Numbered from the stretch's first letter, positions 48,214 through 60,694 are shown. The stretch is DNA of 64,000 nt from Quillaja saponaria (GCA_029379385.1 CM055614.1:14947528-15011527), one strand, 5' to 3'. Notes: generated by a model not told the origin, from the sequence alone. Translations and numbers: made by a program.

Positions 48214-51200
48214 TAATTTACATGGCATTTAGAACCCTGAAATTTATTTAATTGATATAAAATAATAGGGTTCATTTAAGTTAGATTTTTAAACTCAAAA
48301 ATTGAAACCTTATATGTATGAAATTGAATTCCTAATATTAGGGGTTTTGTTCCTCTTCAAAATATCTTTAATTTGATATATTATTTGTATAATTTCATCA
48401 ACTATAAGTTGAGAAATTTGGATTTTAAGTTTCGGGTTGACATAAAAATGAATTTTAATTTTTGGTTTAGAAAAGTTATGATTTCATGTTGTTTTGATTT
48501 ATTATGATCATGGATTTTGTCTCTCGCATGTTTCTATACTCATTAGAAACTAATTGAATGTGTGAAATCATATAATTTTTGGAAATTCGAATTAAAACCC
48601 TTTTGGGTTCAAGTTAGGGTTCATAATTTTTCAATTTTAATTGATTGACAATTTTTCTTGATATATAACATTAAATTGTTAGAGGATTTTTGTTTTTAAA
48701 ACAAAACCCATACAATTTTTTTAAGAAAAACCATAAAAATTGTGGTGAAAATCCCACTTTTCTGAAAAATGGGTCAAAAAGATCTGTATACACTTTAGAT
48801 CGAGTCAAAGTTGACTTGGATGGAGGTTGAAGAAGCTGTCAACCTGTCTTGAACGAAGCATACTCGCTCCAAGGGAGAGTAAGGTTCACCCTCGACCATT
48901 TGGTGGTCTTCTCTAATTGAATTTTTTATGATATTTTTTATTTGAATTTTCCAATTTTATGGTATGGTTATATTTGAAAAATTATGTGTATAAATTATAG
49001 TATTAGTATATGCTATTTTGTTATGTTTAAAACTAATATAATTGCACATATATAATTGTTGAGGCTTGTTGGATTTACATGTTTTATATGTTTTGAAACT
49101 AAAAATAGTAAGTACTCTCCCTAATTAGAGATAAATATTATCGTACTCTCATGTTTTTAAAACATGTGTTAGTAGAAACTTTTGTTTTGATTCAATTTTG
49201 TTTAAAGTTTGCAACATGCATTAAGTGATCTTTTGAGATACTTTTGAATAGTATTTCAGTTAAGAATGATAAATTGGAGTAATTAAATTTTCTCGGCTTG
49301 AGAAATCTTATAGGTTTATATAGGTGGTTACTACCAAAATGGTCTATCTGTATAGATTTGTGGGATTTTCAAAAACTATAGTACGGGATGTTTCTTAAAT
49401 TATTGTATATAATTTCCTGCCCAAAGGGGGTTATTATAAACTTTAATTTTGGAAAATACATGAAACATATGGTTTGGGGTATACCGGCCTAGAAGTTTTA
49501 TCTGTCCAAAGGGGATAGACTTTTCGAATGCTAGGATGCTCTAATTTTAGTTTCATGGGTTGATCATGAGATCCTGATAGCATATTTCATTCTTTGCCCA
49601 AAAGGGAGTTTGTAATGATATACTTTGAATTCATGTAAAATAAATTCTTATTATTGATCATTTAGTACCCATTTTGATAAACATATTGCATTCCTAGCTT
49701 AGAAGGTTTATCTGCCCAAAGGGGATGGACTTTTTGAAACCTGGGATGCTCTCGTGTTTCGGTTTCATGGGTTGAACTGAGATCCTAATGGTATGTTGCA
49801 TTCTCTGCCCAAAGGAGAGTTTGCTATGATGCGCCTTGGAATCATGAAGAATAAGTTTTATTTTTGTTATTAATTACTCTGATTCTTTAGCATGTTGCAA
49901 TCTTTTATTTTGAATCATCACATTTGTTGTTAGCATTGATACTTAGAAATAAGTTTTTGGAAAATGGGAGAAATCTAATAGGTTAAGCCTTATTTGCCTC
50001 GAAATGTTTATCTTTTAACATCTCATGAGTGGTTTGTCCGAAATTGAGGGTGATTTTTAAGTTTTTAAGTTTTTCAGTTCAAACATAGTTTTAGCAAGTA
50101 CCTTTATGGTAAATTGAAATATACTTATCATAAGAAATCTTAAGCTGCTGAAAGGCATGGTAACGGTCAAAATTTAATGTGGCCGTTTCTAAGTCTGTCA
50201 TAAAAATGGACATAATGTGCTTCTAGTCAATTATAAAGGTTATATGAAGACATATTATCTTCAATTCATGTCTTGGTTATAAAACCAAGAAATGTGTTTC
50301 AAAAGAACCTAAGTGAATTAAAGGTAAAACCTTGAGTCTGGGATGATGTCAAAGTGGATTTATTAGAGTAATCTTTTCATGACTTGAAAGTCATTTTAAA
50401 CATATAAGTAGAATTTGATTTTAATTTCCTCGCTAAAAAAAATAATAATAAATAAATAAAAAATGGTCATTTTATTTTTTGATTTCGATAATTTTAAAGT
50501 ACAAATGCTTTAAATTTTAAAATTTTTGGTGGATGTATTTAACTCCTCCAAATGTAATACTCCTCATTTCATACTAGGAAATTTATTTCCAAAATATTTC
50601 TAATTAAAGAAAAATCCTAAATATTTAAGCATAAACATCTAGGTCAAATTTAAGGGAAAGAGTTGGAAATCTCATAAATGATGTTATTTCCCTTACTTAT
50701 TTTTGGAAAGTTAAAGTTTTGGGTTAATTGAGTTAGAAGTAAATTGACCAAAACAATGAAAAATGGGGAAGCTAATAGTTCAAGTCTCTTAGAGATTTTT
50801 CACACTGATTTTAGTGAATTTTATTCTACCGATTAGCATGAAATATATATATATTTATCACATTCATTGATAACATTTCCCGTTTTGGTTTCTATACTTG
50901 ATTAAGTAAAATTTTGATTGTCTTGAAAAAATTTTAAATCGAAGTTGAACTATAATTAAGGAAAGTTATTAAAACTTTAAGATCTGATCGTAGTGGTAGT
51001 ATTATGGCAAACATGATGTTGATAGACATGAGCTTGTTTGCTAGGTACATACTAGAGTGTGGGTTTTTAACTCATTATACCATGCTTGGTAGCCCTGAAC
51101 AAGTGTTGTGGCTGAAAGGTGTACTCATACCTTTAAGGACATGATTAGAAATATGATGAATATGTCAAATTTGCATGAATACTTTTAGGATAAAGTCCCT

Positions 51201-52004
51201 AAATAATCGGGTTACTAGTAAATTAAGATTTAAAACACCTTTTTGACTTGTAAGCTGGGAGAAAATCTAGCTTGAACTTTTTTCATGTTTAAGAATGTCA
51301 AACTTAAATAAAATATTTAACACAAATAAGAAGAAAATCATCCTATTTTCTACTCATTGTTACTTTACTAGTTATCCAAATCACTTTAAGGGAGATATGT
51401 TCTATCTATGAGTGGAACCAAGATAGTAGTATCTCACACTACTAAATTCTTAGAATTCGATTCGTTAATTTGAAAAGGTTTTCAACTACTAGTAAATAAA
51501 GAAAAATAAATTTGTCATACTTCACTTTTATATCTTGTCACTAACTACATCACCTATACATGTGGTAAGAATAGGTGATAGGGGGAAGTTAAGAATAATT
51601 GAAATTGCATCACCTATTCTCATTAAAATTATCGCACTTGTTTTTGGTGTAGTTCCTTAACATTAGAATACAGTTGCACAAGCACCTATCTCTAACTTAC
51701 TGTTAGGAATGTGGATTGATGCCATGTCAGATGTGATATAGTCCATCATAAATAATGGTGTATGGGAGTTAGTTGAACTTTCATGGTTTCCTATACTCAT
51801 TGGGTGCAAGTGGATTTATAAGATTAAGAATATTTCAAATCAGGAGATTGAGTGTTTCAAAGTAAAGCTTGTAATCGAGGGTTTACACTAAAAAAGAATG
51901 TGTCCTTTTAGTGAGACTTTCTCTACCGTCTCAATAATATAATAAATAAATAAAATTCTTTTAGGTGATCATCATCTTAGTGACGTATTTATCAAGCTTA
52001 AGTT

Positions 52005-52940
52005 TTTTTAGATGGATGTGAAAATATCTTTCTTGAATGGAAACCTAAGAAAGCATGTTTACATGGTGAAGGTTTCAAGTAGAATGAAGATAATAATATT
52101 ATTTGTATATTTAACAAATTAATCAAATGGTCTCATACAAGCATCTAGATAATGATTATTGAAATTTTGATGAGATAGTCACCTCTTTTAGTTATGTTAA
52201 AAATAAGGTTGATAAATGAATATACATTAAGGTTATTAGGAGCTAGTTTATCATATTGATTTAGTAACACTGATTTAATGAATATACCTTAAAGTCAGTT
52301 GGAGCAGGTTTATCATATCCTGATAATAGTCAATGATATCTTGCTTGTTATCAATAGTGACATTAACTTATTTTGTGAGATAAAGTTGATGTTGTCTAAA
52401 CCTTTGGTGTGAAGGATCTGGAGGAAACATCTTTTGTTCTTGGTGTTGAGATACACCGTAATAAATCTCACCATTGTTAGGTATTCTCTAGTAAACCTAT
52501 ATTGATATAGTATTGTATAAGTTCAATGTGTATAAATGCAAGACTAGGGATATGCCTGTTGTCAAGAGTGACAAGTTTAGTTTAAATTAGTGTCTCGTTA
52601 ATAAGTTTCAGACAAAGTTCATGAGAAATGTGTTTCATTCTAGTGCAGTTGGAAGCTTGTATGCTTTAGTTTGTACTAGCTCTGATATTACTTTTACAGT
52701 GGGAGTTTGTGGCACAGTCAAACCCAGGATTAGAACTTAAGTTATGAAGTATTTATAGAGAACTAAAATTTTTATGCTAATGCATAAAATGATTGATCAC
52801 CTTAAATTAATTGGTTACTCTGATTCTGATTTTGCTAGTTGCAAAAATGATCTTAAATTCAACTTCAGGATATATTTTCATGTTAATTTTGGGAGCTGTA
52901 TCTGGAATTGTTCCAAGCAAAAGCTTCTTTCACACTTTAC
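52005..52940 (+). pseudogene. pol: Copia C reverse transcriptase / RNase H remnant
   Basis: MDVKISFLNGNLRKHVYMVK at 52014, IIVNDILLVINSDI near 52323, and HLKLIGYSDSDFASCKND near 52800, interrupted by stops. The stretch ends in the deletion junction. Earlier parts of the element hold no long frame. Confidence 0.8.
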
Positions 52941-53380
52941 AAATTCGCCCGTCCTTGACAGTTTTTAGGCACCTTTATTAAATTAGGAACACGTCGAGGT
53001 GGTGGATATATTTTTCAGCCAAGTTCAACCTATACCTAGGACAACCCAAAAATAATAAAGAGTGGAAACCCTATTTTTTTTCGTTGAGGCTCCTTACCCT
53101 ACAGGTTTGCTACACAAATTAGGGGTTTTGTGAACTTGGAAGCCCAAAAAATCCTTTGAGGATGAACCGAGTACAATACAAGAAGTACTCTAAAATCCTC
53201 ATGTACAAAAAGTATCAACGGGGCGACCTTTTTAACACAATAGTTTTTACTTCTGGCGCCATGCTGGCAAGGATGGGTTTATCCGAGCTATTAGTTCGCA
53301 CCGCACAACATTTTACTTACATTGTTGAATAGTATTTGGAATTCACTATTACTGAACATTTGATTTATTGCTTTGCAGAT

Positions 53381-54770
53381 ATGGGTCTGACACCTAAACT
53401 AAGAGGTCGCTGAAGTGAGAGTAGGAGGCGACGTCTTGAGGCCTTAAGAGAAAAGGCAGAAAAAGAGTTGACCTTAAAAGGAAAGAGGCCAGCGAAAGAA
53501 GGCGGGAGACCTCCCAAAAGGTCAAGACCTAGCTCGGCCTCCCAAAGAAACCCAGCTAAAGGATCATCCATTCCCTGGGCTCAGAAGGAGTCCTGGATGA
53601 CAGAGGCAACAAGGAATGTCTTGCCCTTAAACACGATCCCAGCGAATGATCGAGAGAGGACACCACCTCCTTCCAAATCAGCTCGTCCGCAAAAAAGTTC
53701 TAAGGTGGAGCCCTCCTTGAAGGAGTAAATCGGACCAGACAGCTTTTCTTTGGCCAAAGTTCCTGTGCATGTTTTTCTGGGCTCCCCGAAGGATGCCTAC
53801 ATCAACGACATCCCCAATGCGGCCTTTGCTATAGCGAGGGGAACCACTATGCCCGGGGACGTGGCTTTTATGTACGATCTTCCGTTGGAGAGTGCTTTCA
53901 TAACTAGGCTGTCGGCTGGCATGCAGGTATGGCTGACCTTTTATAACTTAAAACTTATCATGTTTGTGCCATGTTTGTGTAATGTTATTGACGCGATCTT
54001 GTTGTTTGCAATCCTTCCAATATCAGGCGTCCCTATATACCAAATTAAAGAAAGCTCAGGAGGATGCCAAATACTCCACAAACAAACTGCTCGGCACTAT
54101 TCAATAAAATGAAAATTTGAAAGCTCTGTTAAATCCAAGCTAAAAAGGTCGAAGCTGAAGGGTGAGCTACTTCTGAGCAATTTGAGTCACTAAAAGTCGA
54201 AGTCTAGTGTTTGGGGGTTGAGGAGGAAGGGTGGCTGACTCAATACCATGAACAAAGCGAAGAGGCAGCTCGCCTTAGAGAAGAACTTGAACGGTGCCGG
54301 GCATTTGAGTTAGAGGTGGTCCAACTAAAGGAAGAAAACGCTCAAACGGTGGAAAACCAAGCCAAAAAAGATGAAGAGATTGCTAGGTTGAGAGCCTGAG
54401 CTAGATGCATCCAAAGAGGAGGCCCAAACAGTTGTAGAGAATTTTAAAAGTTCAGACGAGTGTCGAAGAATGATTTACGATCACGGCAATCATCTGTATA
54501 CAAACGGATGGGTCAGCTATCGGGTATGATTGAAAGAGTGCAACCCTTCTTTGGATATCTCTGAGGCGAAGTGGCTTGGCAAGGAAGAAGCCGAAGAGGA
54601 AAAAAGGGTGGTGAAGATGCTTGCGGAGGCCAAATCTGCAATGGGTGAGGGATCTAATGAAGAAGAGAGGTGCCGCTGATAGGGAGGTGGAGACCATAGA
54701 GCTGGATGTTGATGGCGTGGATGAAGATGGAAAGAATGAAGGTAATGATGCCGGCAATCAGTAGGTCCAG
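53381..54770 (+). pseudogene. Antisense extra gene of the Tat-like element, with intron
   Basis: ATG at 53381, just after an acceptor-like TTGCTTTGCAG. One frame runs 53381-53926 with TGA after LRGR and TAA at 53726-53728. It has a basic, KR-rich N-terminus, then VHVFLGSPKDAYINDIPN and YDLPLESAFITRLSAGMQ. A GT-AG intron (53927-54025) joins to ASLYTKLKKAQEDAKYS. Further on is a coiled-coil stretch (AARLREELERCRAFELEVVQ, 54211-54399) and RMIYDHGNHLYTNGW. This order (conserved block, intron, coiled coil) matches the putative gypsy-type transposon protein found antisense in Tat elements. Its role is unknown. Several stops disable it. Confidence 0.7.
53927..54025 (+). other. Intron of the antisense gene
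   Basis: The 5' end is GTATGGCTGACC and the 3' end is CCAATATCAG. Removing it keeps the frame from LSAGMQ to ASLYTKLKK, while reading through it gives unrelated sequence and a stop. Confidence 0.65.
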
Positions 54771-55470
54771 GGACACTTGAATTTATAATGATGAACCAAT
54801 TTTGTATTGGATGTTAAAATTGAATTTTATGAGTAAATTATTATTTTTTGATGGGCATTTAAACCATGATTATGATTATGATTATGATTAAAGGCTCCCA
54901 TAATTCTTAGCAAAATGTAAATTATAAATTTGGCAATTAACTTGTTAATTTAGGAAGTAATGTCCAAACGAACAAGCGAGCTATATTAATCAGCTTTGAA
55001 GTTCTATCCCGTCCCGCATAGGGTGTCAGGTCCCACTAGGTTGGATCTCATTTTAAAGTCCACCTTTGGAGATTTAAATATCCGAGCATGGTCTTATAGA
55101 GTTAGATCTCGTAGCCAATCTCCTACCAACTTCTCAGGGCTCCACCTTGCCGGCGTGGGCTTCAGCCTTTTATCGTCCATAAGTGAGGGTGCTTCCTTGC
55201 ACCTCAAACTTCCAGCGGGCAAACTCGGGGGTGGCTAGGATCGCAGGATTGTAACCTGGCCACCTCGCTTGCCAAAACCTTGAGCAGCAAGGGAGGTCGA
55301 GTTCCCTATCAAAGTCATTAGGTCGACCAGGTGAACCTCGACCATTTTTTTAACCTTGACCATTTTTTGGCGAAGTATTGTACTTTAAGCACATAGGGCT
55401 TTGTCGTCTACAAAGAAAGATTTACATTTGTAACATTGAAATCTACAAAACAGGGTGATCTGCATTTATA
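54771..55470. other. Tat-like element spacer between antisense gene and pol
   Basis: No supported coding sequence. A (TTATGA)-like repeat lies at about 54870. 54990-55330 is GC-richer than the surroundings and belongs to the 3' untranslated part of gag-pol. Confidence 0.45.
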
Positions 55471-56400
55471 TTAATGATAATATTTTTTCAAATGTCTGGC
55501 ATTAAAGCTATTTGGGAGTACTTTTTCCCCTTCTGTTCTAATTTTGTAAGCCCCCGAGCCCACAACGTGATCAATTTGGTACAGACCTTCCCATGATTCC
55601 TTAAGTGTTCCTTCCAAGCTGCCACTCTTGAATTGATTCAGTTTTAAAACAAAATCATCCACTTGTAAAGGTCTCAGCTCCACCTTGTCGTTAAAGTGTC
55701 AAGCTGTGATCTATTGATGGACGATCTGGTGAAGGCGAGCTTTCTCCCTAACCTCATCAAGTAAATCGAGGTTTGATCTTATTTCAATCTCATTGCTCTT
55801 CTCAGGTTGAAAGACCGCCACCATTCCATAGGTTAGGTTGAAAGGCGTTTCTCCTGTGGCTATCTTCCATGTAGTGCGGAGGACCATAACACCTGCTGTA
55901 GGTGTTCTTCCCAGTCCAACTTATTCCGATCTACCTTTTTCCTTAACCCTTCCAAAAGTATCTTGTTAATAGCTTCTGCCTGGCCATTGGCCTAAGTATA
56001 GGCTACCGACGAAAAGCGTAAGTCAATTTCTAGCTCTGAACACCACGATTTGGTAGGTTGGCAATCGAACTATGGCCTTTGGTATTCTAAAATGACAGAT
56101 AATATGTTTCCATAAGAAATTTTCCACGATTTTGGCACTGATCGAGGTCATTGGCTCGGCTTCAGCCCATTTGGTAAAATAATCATAAGTTACCAAAATG
56201 AACTTCTTCACCTTTCTAGTTCTTCCCCCGGGAAAGGGTCCTAGGATATCCAAACCCCATATGGTGAAAGGCCAAGGGCTCCTGATAGGTGTTAACCTAT
56301 TTGGGGATAGCCTTGGCACCTTACCCAACCTCTGGCAATTCTCACACTTCTTTACCTATGACTTGGTGTCCTCTTGAAGGGTAGGCCAATAATACCCCGC
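55471..56400 (-). pseudogene. int: Gypsy integrase
   Basis: Minus strand: CENCQRLGKVPRL (zinc-binding cysteines, about 56340), PFTIWGLDILGPFPGGRTRK with the first catalytic D, YFTKWAEAEPMTSISA, then IPKAIVRLPTYQIVVFRARN, where the second aspartate motif (usually SDNGxQF) is not readable. After stops: ATGETPFNLTYGMVAV (about 55850), and at the end ELRPLQVDDFVLKLNQF and WEGLYQIDHVVGSGAYKI, ending HLKKYYH. The protein would integrate the cDNA; loss of the second D and several stops make it inactive. Confidence 0.8.
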
Positions 56401-56902
56401 TCTCAAAACTTTTTGTGCTAAAGCCCTATGACCTATATGTGCTCAAAAAATACCTCTATGCACTTCGTCTAAAACGTATTCTGACTCTTTCAGACACAGG
56501 CATTTCAGATATGGACTCGTATAGGACCGTCTATACAAATGGTCATGTATCATACAATATCTTGCAGCTCTTCTTTTAACAATTTTTGCTTCAACTGTTT
56601 CAAAAGGGAGCAAGCTCGAATTGTATATAATCCACTATGGGAGTCATCCATGACAGACCCGGTATTCCAACAGCCAAAGTCTCAGACTCCTCGTAGCTCG
56701 GTCTCTTCAAGGTATGAATTCGAACATTCACCTTATCACATCTGTATAGCTTAGAGAGCTCGTCCACCCATGCAATTCAAATTCCTTGGTATGTGCTGTA
56801 CTATTACTTTCGTAAAACGACTAATAAGTTATTTTACCTTTTCCAAGTATTGGATCATGGCGATCTTCCTAGCTATATATTCGCCCGTTATTTGCTTAAC
56901 CA

Positions 56903-57130
56903 TCAACTAAGAATCACAAAAAAAACCCTCAATTCATCCGCTCCAGTTGCTTTGGTCCATTGGAGATCCAAAATTAGAGCCTCATACTCAGCTGCATTGT
57001 TGGAGGCAGGGAAGTCAAGTTTAATAGCACACTCCATGACTTGGTCGTCTGGGAACCTCATGAGTTGCCCCTGCTCCACTGCCATGCTTATCGGAAGACC
57101 CATCCACACACAATAACCATCCTTGTTCAG
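56903..57130 (-). pseudogene. Second RNase H-like domain (Tat-type)
   Basis: WLLCVDGSSDKHGSGAG (about 57085-57135) leads into a frame change, then IKLDFPASNNAAEYEALILDLQWTKATG. The DGSSxxxGSGAG and NNxAEYEALI motifs are those of the extra, archaeal-type RNase H of Tat elements. Confidence 0.8.
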
Positions 57131-57863
57131 AAAAATCAGTGCTTGTAGTGTTTAGGTCGCTCGATGACTCACTCGAAAACGTGCATTCCATGATAAAATC
57201 TGTTAGCACTTGGGCTTTAATGGCTATTCTGGGGCTGTACCGTATGTCAAACTCGCCCAGTTCGACAAAACAGTGAACCATTCTTCCCGAGGTATTGGGC
57301 TTGTGCAATATCTTCTTCAGGGGCTGGTCGGTCCTAATCTCCACACTGTGGGCCTGGAAGTAAGGTCACAGCTTCAGGGCTGAAGTTACCAAAGCCAAAG
57401 CTATCTTCTTGATATGTAAGTACCAGATTTCCGCCCCTTAGAGAACTCGACTAGTGTAATATACAGGTTGTTGCTAAAGACCATTCTCCCTCAGCAACAC
57501 CGAACTAATGGCCATAGCAGATGCACCTAGATAAGGAATCAGTACCTCGCCCTCTATCGGTTTACCTAACAGGGGAATCGTGGCTAAGTATTCTTTCAAC
57601 TGTTGGAAAGCCATCTCGCATTCGTCAGTCCACGATAATGCTTTCTTCAAAGTTTGAAAAAATAGGAAGCATCTATTTGCAGATTTAGACATGAATCGTG
57701 TCAGGGCTGTGATTCGACCTATTAGTCTCTGGACATCCTTGGTAGATTTAGGGCTTTGCATGCCGAGGATAGCTGTGATCTTAAAGGAATTGGCCTCTAT
57801 TCCCCTAGCAATTATCATGAAACCTAGGAACTTGCCCGCTGAGACCCTGAATGTACACTTCAT
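57131..57863 (-). pseudogene. Gypsy RNase H and RT end
   Basis: KCTFRVSAGKFLGFMIIARGIEAN, RLIGRITALTRFMSKSANR and CEMAFQQLKEYLATIPLL (57474-57863) are the end of reverse transcriptase and the start of RNase H. After a stop come RTDQPLKKILHKPNTSGRMVHCF and GEFDIRYSPRIAIKAQVLTDFI (57180-57344). The order is as in intact elements. Confidence 0.85.
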
Positions 57864-58565
57864 GGGGTTGAGCTTCAGCTAATGATGATTTATTGTCGAA
57901 AAAGTCTCTTGTAAGTCTTTGATATGCACTTCTGAACTAGGACTTTTGATCAGCATGTTGTCCACGTACACTTCCACATTGCGACCCATCTGTGCTTTAA
58001 ATATTTTATTCACCAAATGCTGGTAAGTCGCACTGGCGTTCTTCAAACCGAACAGCATAACCTTGAAGCAGTAGGTTCCCGTTTCTGTAATAAAAGAGGC
58101 TTTTCTCTCATCGTCTTTTGCCAAATTGATTTGATTATAACCCTCATAGGCGTCCATAGAACTCAGTAGCTCGTTTTCAAATGAACTATCAACTAACCTA
58201 TTAATTCAAGGCAAGGGAAAACTATCCTTTGGGCATGCTTCATTCAGGTTGGTGAAGTTCACACACATCCTCCACTTCCCACTCTGCTTTCGTACCATGA
58301 CCAGGTTAGCCAACAAATCAGGGTAATATACCTCCCTAATAAAACTCACTTTCAACAACTTGGATACCTCTTCTTGAATAGCTTCCTTGCCTATCCAAAA
58401 CAAAATTTCTCTTCTTCTGCCTAATTGGCTGGAGTCCGCCTTGACACTTAATCTATGATATATGACAGAAGGATCTATTCCCAACATGTCTTTCGCTGAC
58501 CAAGCAAAGGCCGATGCATTTTCTCTTAAGACCACTATCAAAGCTTCTCTCACCTCTTGCTCCAA
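57864..58565 (-). pseudogene. pol: Gypsy reverse transcriptase
   Basis: Minus strand from 58565: ENASAFAWSAKDMLGIDPSVI, then KLLKVSFIREVYYPDLLANLVMVRKQ, GKWRMCVNFTNLNEACPKDSFPLP, a short break, MDAYEGYNQINLAKDDERKASF, YCFKVMLFGLKNASATYQHLVN and VEVYVDNMLIKS. The YVDD active site reads YVDN, so the second catalytic aspartate has changed to asparagine. This alone should abolish polymerase activity. Confidence 0.88.
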
Positions 58566-58739
58566 TTCTGTACCTTCTAAAGACGATCTTTTCCAGATTA
58601 CCCTTAAATATATTGTCTGGCTCGAACTTGTCCACTGAATCCGTTCTTCTCTTGTATATCCATTTGTTTATTTGGCCTAGCATCTCTAATGTCATCCGTG
58701 TGTAGGACCTCAGTGGATTTTGCACGTAAACTGGCAAAA

Positions 58740-59130
58740 TAGCATTTCCATGCTACTTTCTAGTTTTCTCGCAAAGTGCCAACTCCAAGGGAGGTCAAGA
58801 ATTTCAAACACACATGCCAGGATGAAGGTATGGCCCTTGTAGCGTTCAAAAATGGTTGACCTAATATGACATTGTAAGCTTAAGGTAATTTCACCATGCA
58901 GAACTGCAGCATTACCGTTTTCTCGAGACCCCCATCCTTCAATGTAAACGGTAGCTTAACCAAGCCTTCCACCTCCACTAGTTTCTCTATTGAATCCTAC
59001 TAATGAGCCATCGAATAGCTTAAGCTGTTTGCCTAGAGATCCCCATTTGCTTAAAGCATTTGGAGTACATGATGTCAGCTGAGCTCTCATTGACAATCAG
59101 GACTCTTTGCACCTGATAATTGGCAATCTT
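58740..59130 (-). pseudogene. Gypsy protease
   Basis: Minus strand: ADIMYSKCFKQMGI, VKLPFTLKDGGLEKTVMLQF, AYNVILGQPFLNATRAIPSSWH and LKFLTSLGVGTLREN. These are the usual blocks around and after the aspartic protease active site in this lineage. The catalytic DNGSS-type motif is not clearly readable. Confidence 0.65.
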
Positions 59131-59479
59131 TATAGGACACTATCAATGCATCTTCGTGAGGAGTCTCGACCCCCATCAGATCCTCATTAGAAAAAGTTAT
59201 AGCTCCCGAAAGACTCCATTCTCTTGATTTCTTAGGTCGCAACTCTACCAACAATAGCCTCCTTGCATACTACTTTCTTTTTGACGACATCCTACCCGAG
59301 GGCGAAAATCCACCTATGATTGTGTGTATTACTCTCACTACAGTTCCCCCATCTTTGGGAGATCTTGGAGGTCTTTTGGTATCATCCACACTTTTCTAGT
59401 ATATCTAGGTTGCTCAAGATGACGAGAAGAATGCTCGTCCTCGATAACCGAAATTTTGGCATGCCCTCCTGGACCCTTC

Positions 59480-60650
59480 TCACTGAACAAACTCGATCAA
59501 ACAACCTTTCCTAATCAACTTCTTTATCTCATCTCTTAGTGACCAACAATCCTCCGTATCATGCCCTAGGCTTCTATGGAATAAACAGAACTTCGAGTGG
59601 TCAACATTTTTGGCTACTGATTTTAGGGTTGGGGGAAATTTCAGGATAACTCTTAATTGGACAGTCAAAAGAACCGTTGTTCTAGTATTATTTAGTTGCC
59701 TATAATTCTCATATATTCAGCAAAGAGGTGTTCGCTCTCTTATTTCTCTCATTCCTTTCTCCTTCCTTTGACGACCGGCCCGACTATTGTAATGGTTGGG
59801 CAAGCGCTGCCTTTTGAGAGACTAGTATGAGGGTGCTACCAGATCCCTGTCAACTTCCTCCTCATTTATATACTCCTCTGCTCAGTTTCATGAGTTCTTC
59901 CAAAGTCTTGGGCATTCTTCTGTTCAAACTAACCCTAACCACTTGGGGATTTACATCCTCCATTTCCAAAGTAGTGGAGTTAAAACGTCTCATAAATTCC
60001 TTAAGGGGTTCCTCATCATCCTGTCTAAGGGACAAGAGGTAGGTGGCATCCTTCTTATGCCTTCTATTGGTTGTAAAATGACGTTTGAATTGAGAAACCA
60101 ATTGTCCAAAGGAATGAATGGAATCCTGTTTGAGTTGGGCAAACTCCATCTTGCACTATCTCATAAAGTAGAGCTGAAAGCCCTACACATCACCTAGTCG
60201 GGAATGCCATGTAATAACATCAAAGATTCAAACCCGATCACGAAATCATCAGGATTGGAATTTCCATGGTATTGCTCCAAAACCGGGATTTTAACCCTCT
60301 TGAGGGATAGGGACAGTCGGTTACGCTTTTGGTAAAAGGATGATGTGCTTCAGTGTGTTTGACGGGGTCCTCAACCCTTGGTTCCCCCTAACTTCGGTCA
60401 TCCGACCACTCCCAGAGCTTTCAACAAAATCTTCAAATTGGATTCTCTGTTGGGCCCTAGGGGGCGACCTCTCAACTCTTATAGCCGAGATTTCTCCTAA
60501 AGTGGTCATAATCTCAGCTAACTGCTTCAGAGTAACCGAAGTGTCGGGACCTGGAATTGGAGCAGGAGGCAACACACCTTCCACGCCTTTTCCCATTCTC
60601 GACCTACGTTGTTCCTGAAACTCTTCTTCTCGGTTCTCCATGTAGATCAT
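59480..60650 (-). pseudogene. gag: Gypsy gag
   Basis: Minus strand from 60650: an N-terminal linker (KQLAEIMTTLGEISA); a gag core 59862-60149 with SFGQLVSQFKRHFTTNRRHK, YLLSLRQDDEEPLKEFMRRF and VSLNRRMPKTLEELMK; then 59480-59668 with KFCLFHRSLGHDTEDCWSL, a CxxHx4Hx4C motif as in Tat gag. Frame breaks at about 60150-60320 and 59670-59860 disable it. Confidence 0.85.
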
Positions 60651-60675
60651 GAGTAGGTAAGCTAAATCAAATAGC

Positions 60676-60694
60676 TTCCCACGAACGACACCAA
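60676..60694 (-). other. Primer-binding site of the Tat-like element
   Basis: On the minus strand, TTGGTGTCGTTCGTGGGAAG follows the LTR end. TGGxGCCGTTGCCGGGGA-like sites are common in this lineage; this one is similar in form but diverged. Confidence 0.6.

Larger units (their letters stand above)
47716..52940 (+). mobile_element. Copia element C, 3'-truncated
   Basis: It starts with a 483-bp LTR, a canonical primer-binding site and the same leader as A. It continues through gag and pol remnants and breaks off within RNase H at about 52940, where B would continue CAAGCATGGTATGTGG. Sequence of the Tat-like gypsy region starts there. It shares the VND form of the active site with B. Confidence 0.85.

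Noticed and set aside
53254..53278. TGGCGCCATGCTGGCAAGG as a plus-strand primer-binding site
   Set aside because: It resembles Tat-type sites but no LTR end precedes it and the gag-pol runs on the other strand; chance or part of the leader of the antisense gene.
53365..53571. Minus-strand frame opposite the Tat antisense gene
   Set aside because: It is the complement of the plus-strand frame, which has the family motifs and intron.
54452..54757. 101-residue minus-strand serine-rich frame
   Set aside because: Opposite strand of the acidic coiled-coil end of the antisense gene.
60340..60618. 92-residue plus-strand frame
   Set aside because: Shadow of the gypsy gag N-terminal region on the minus strand.
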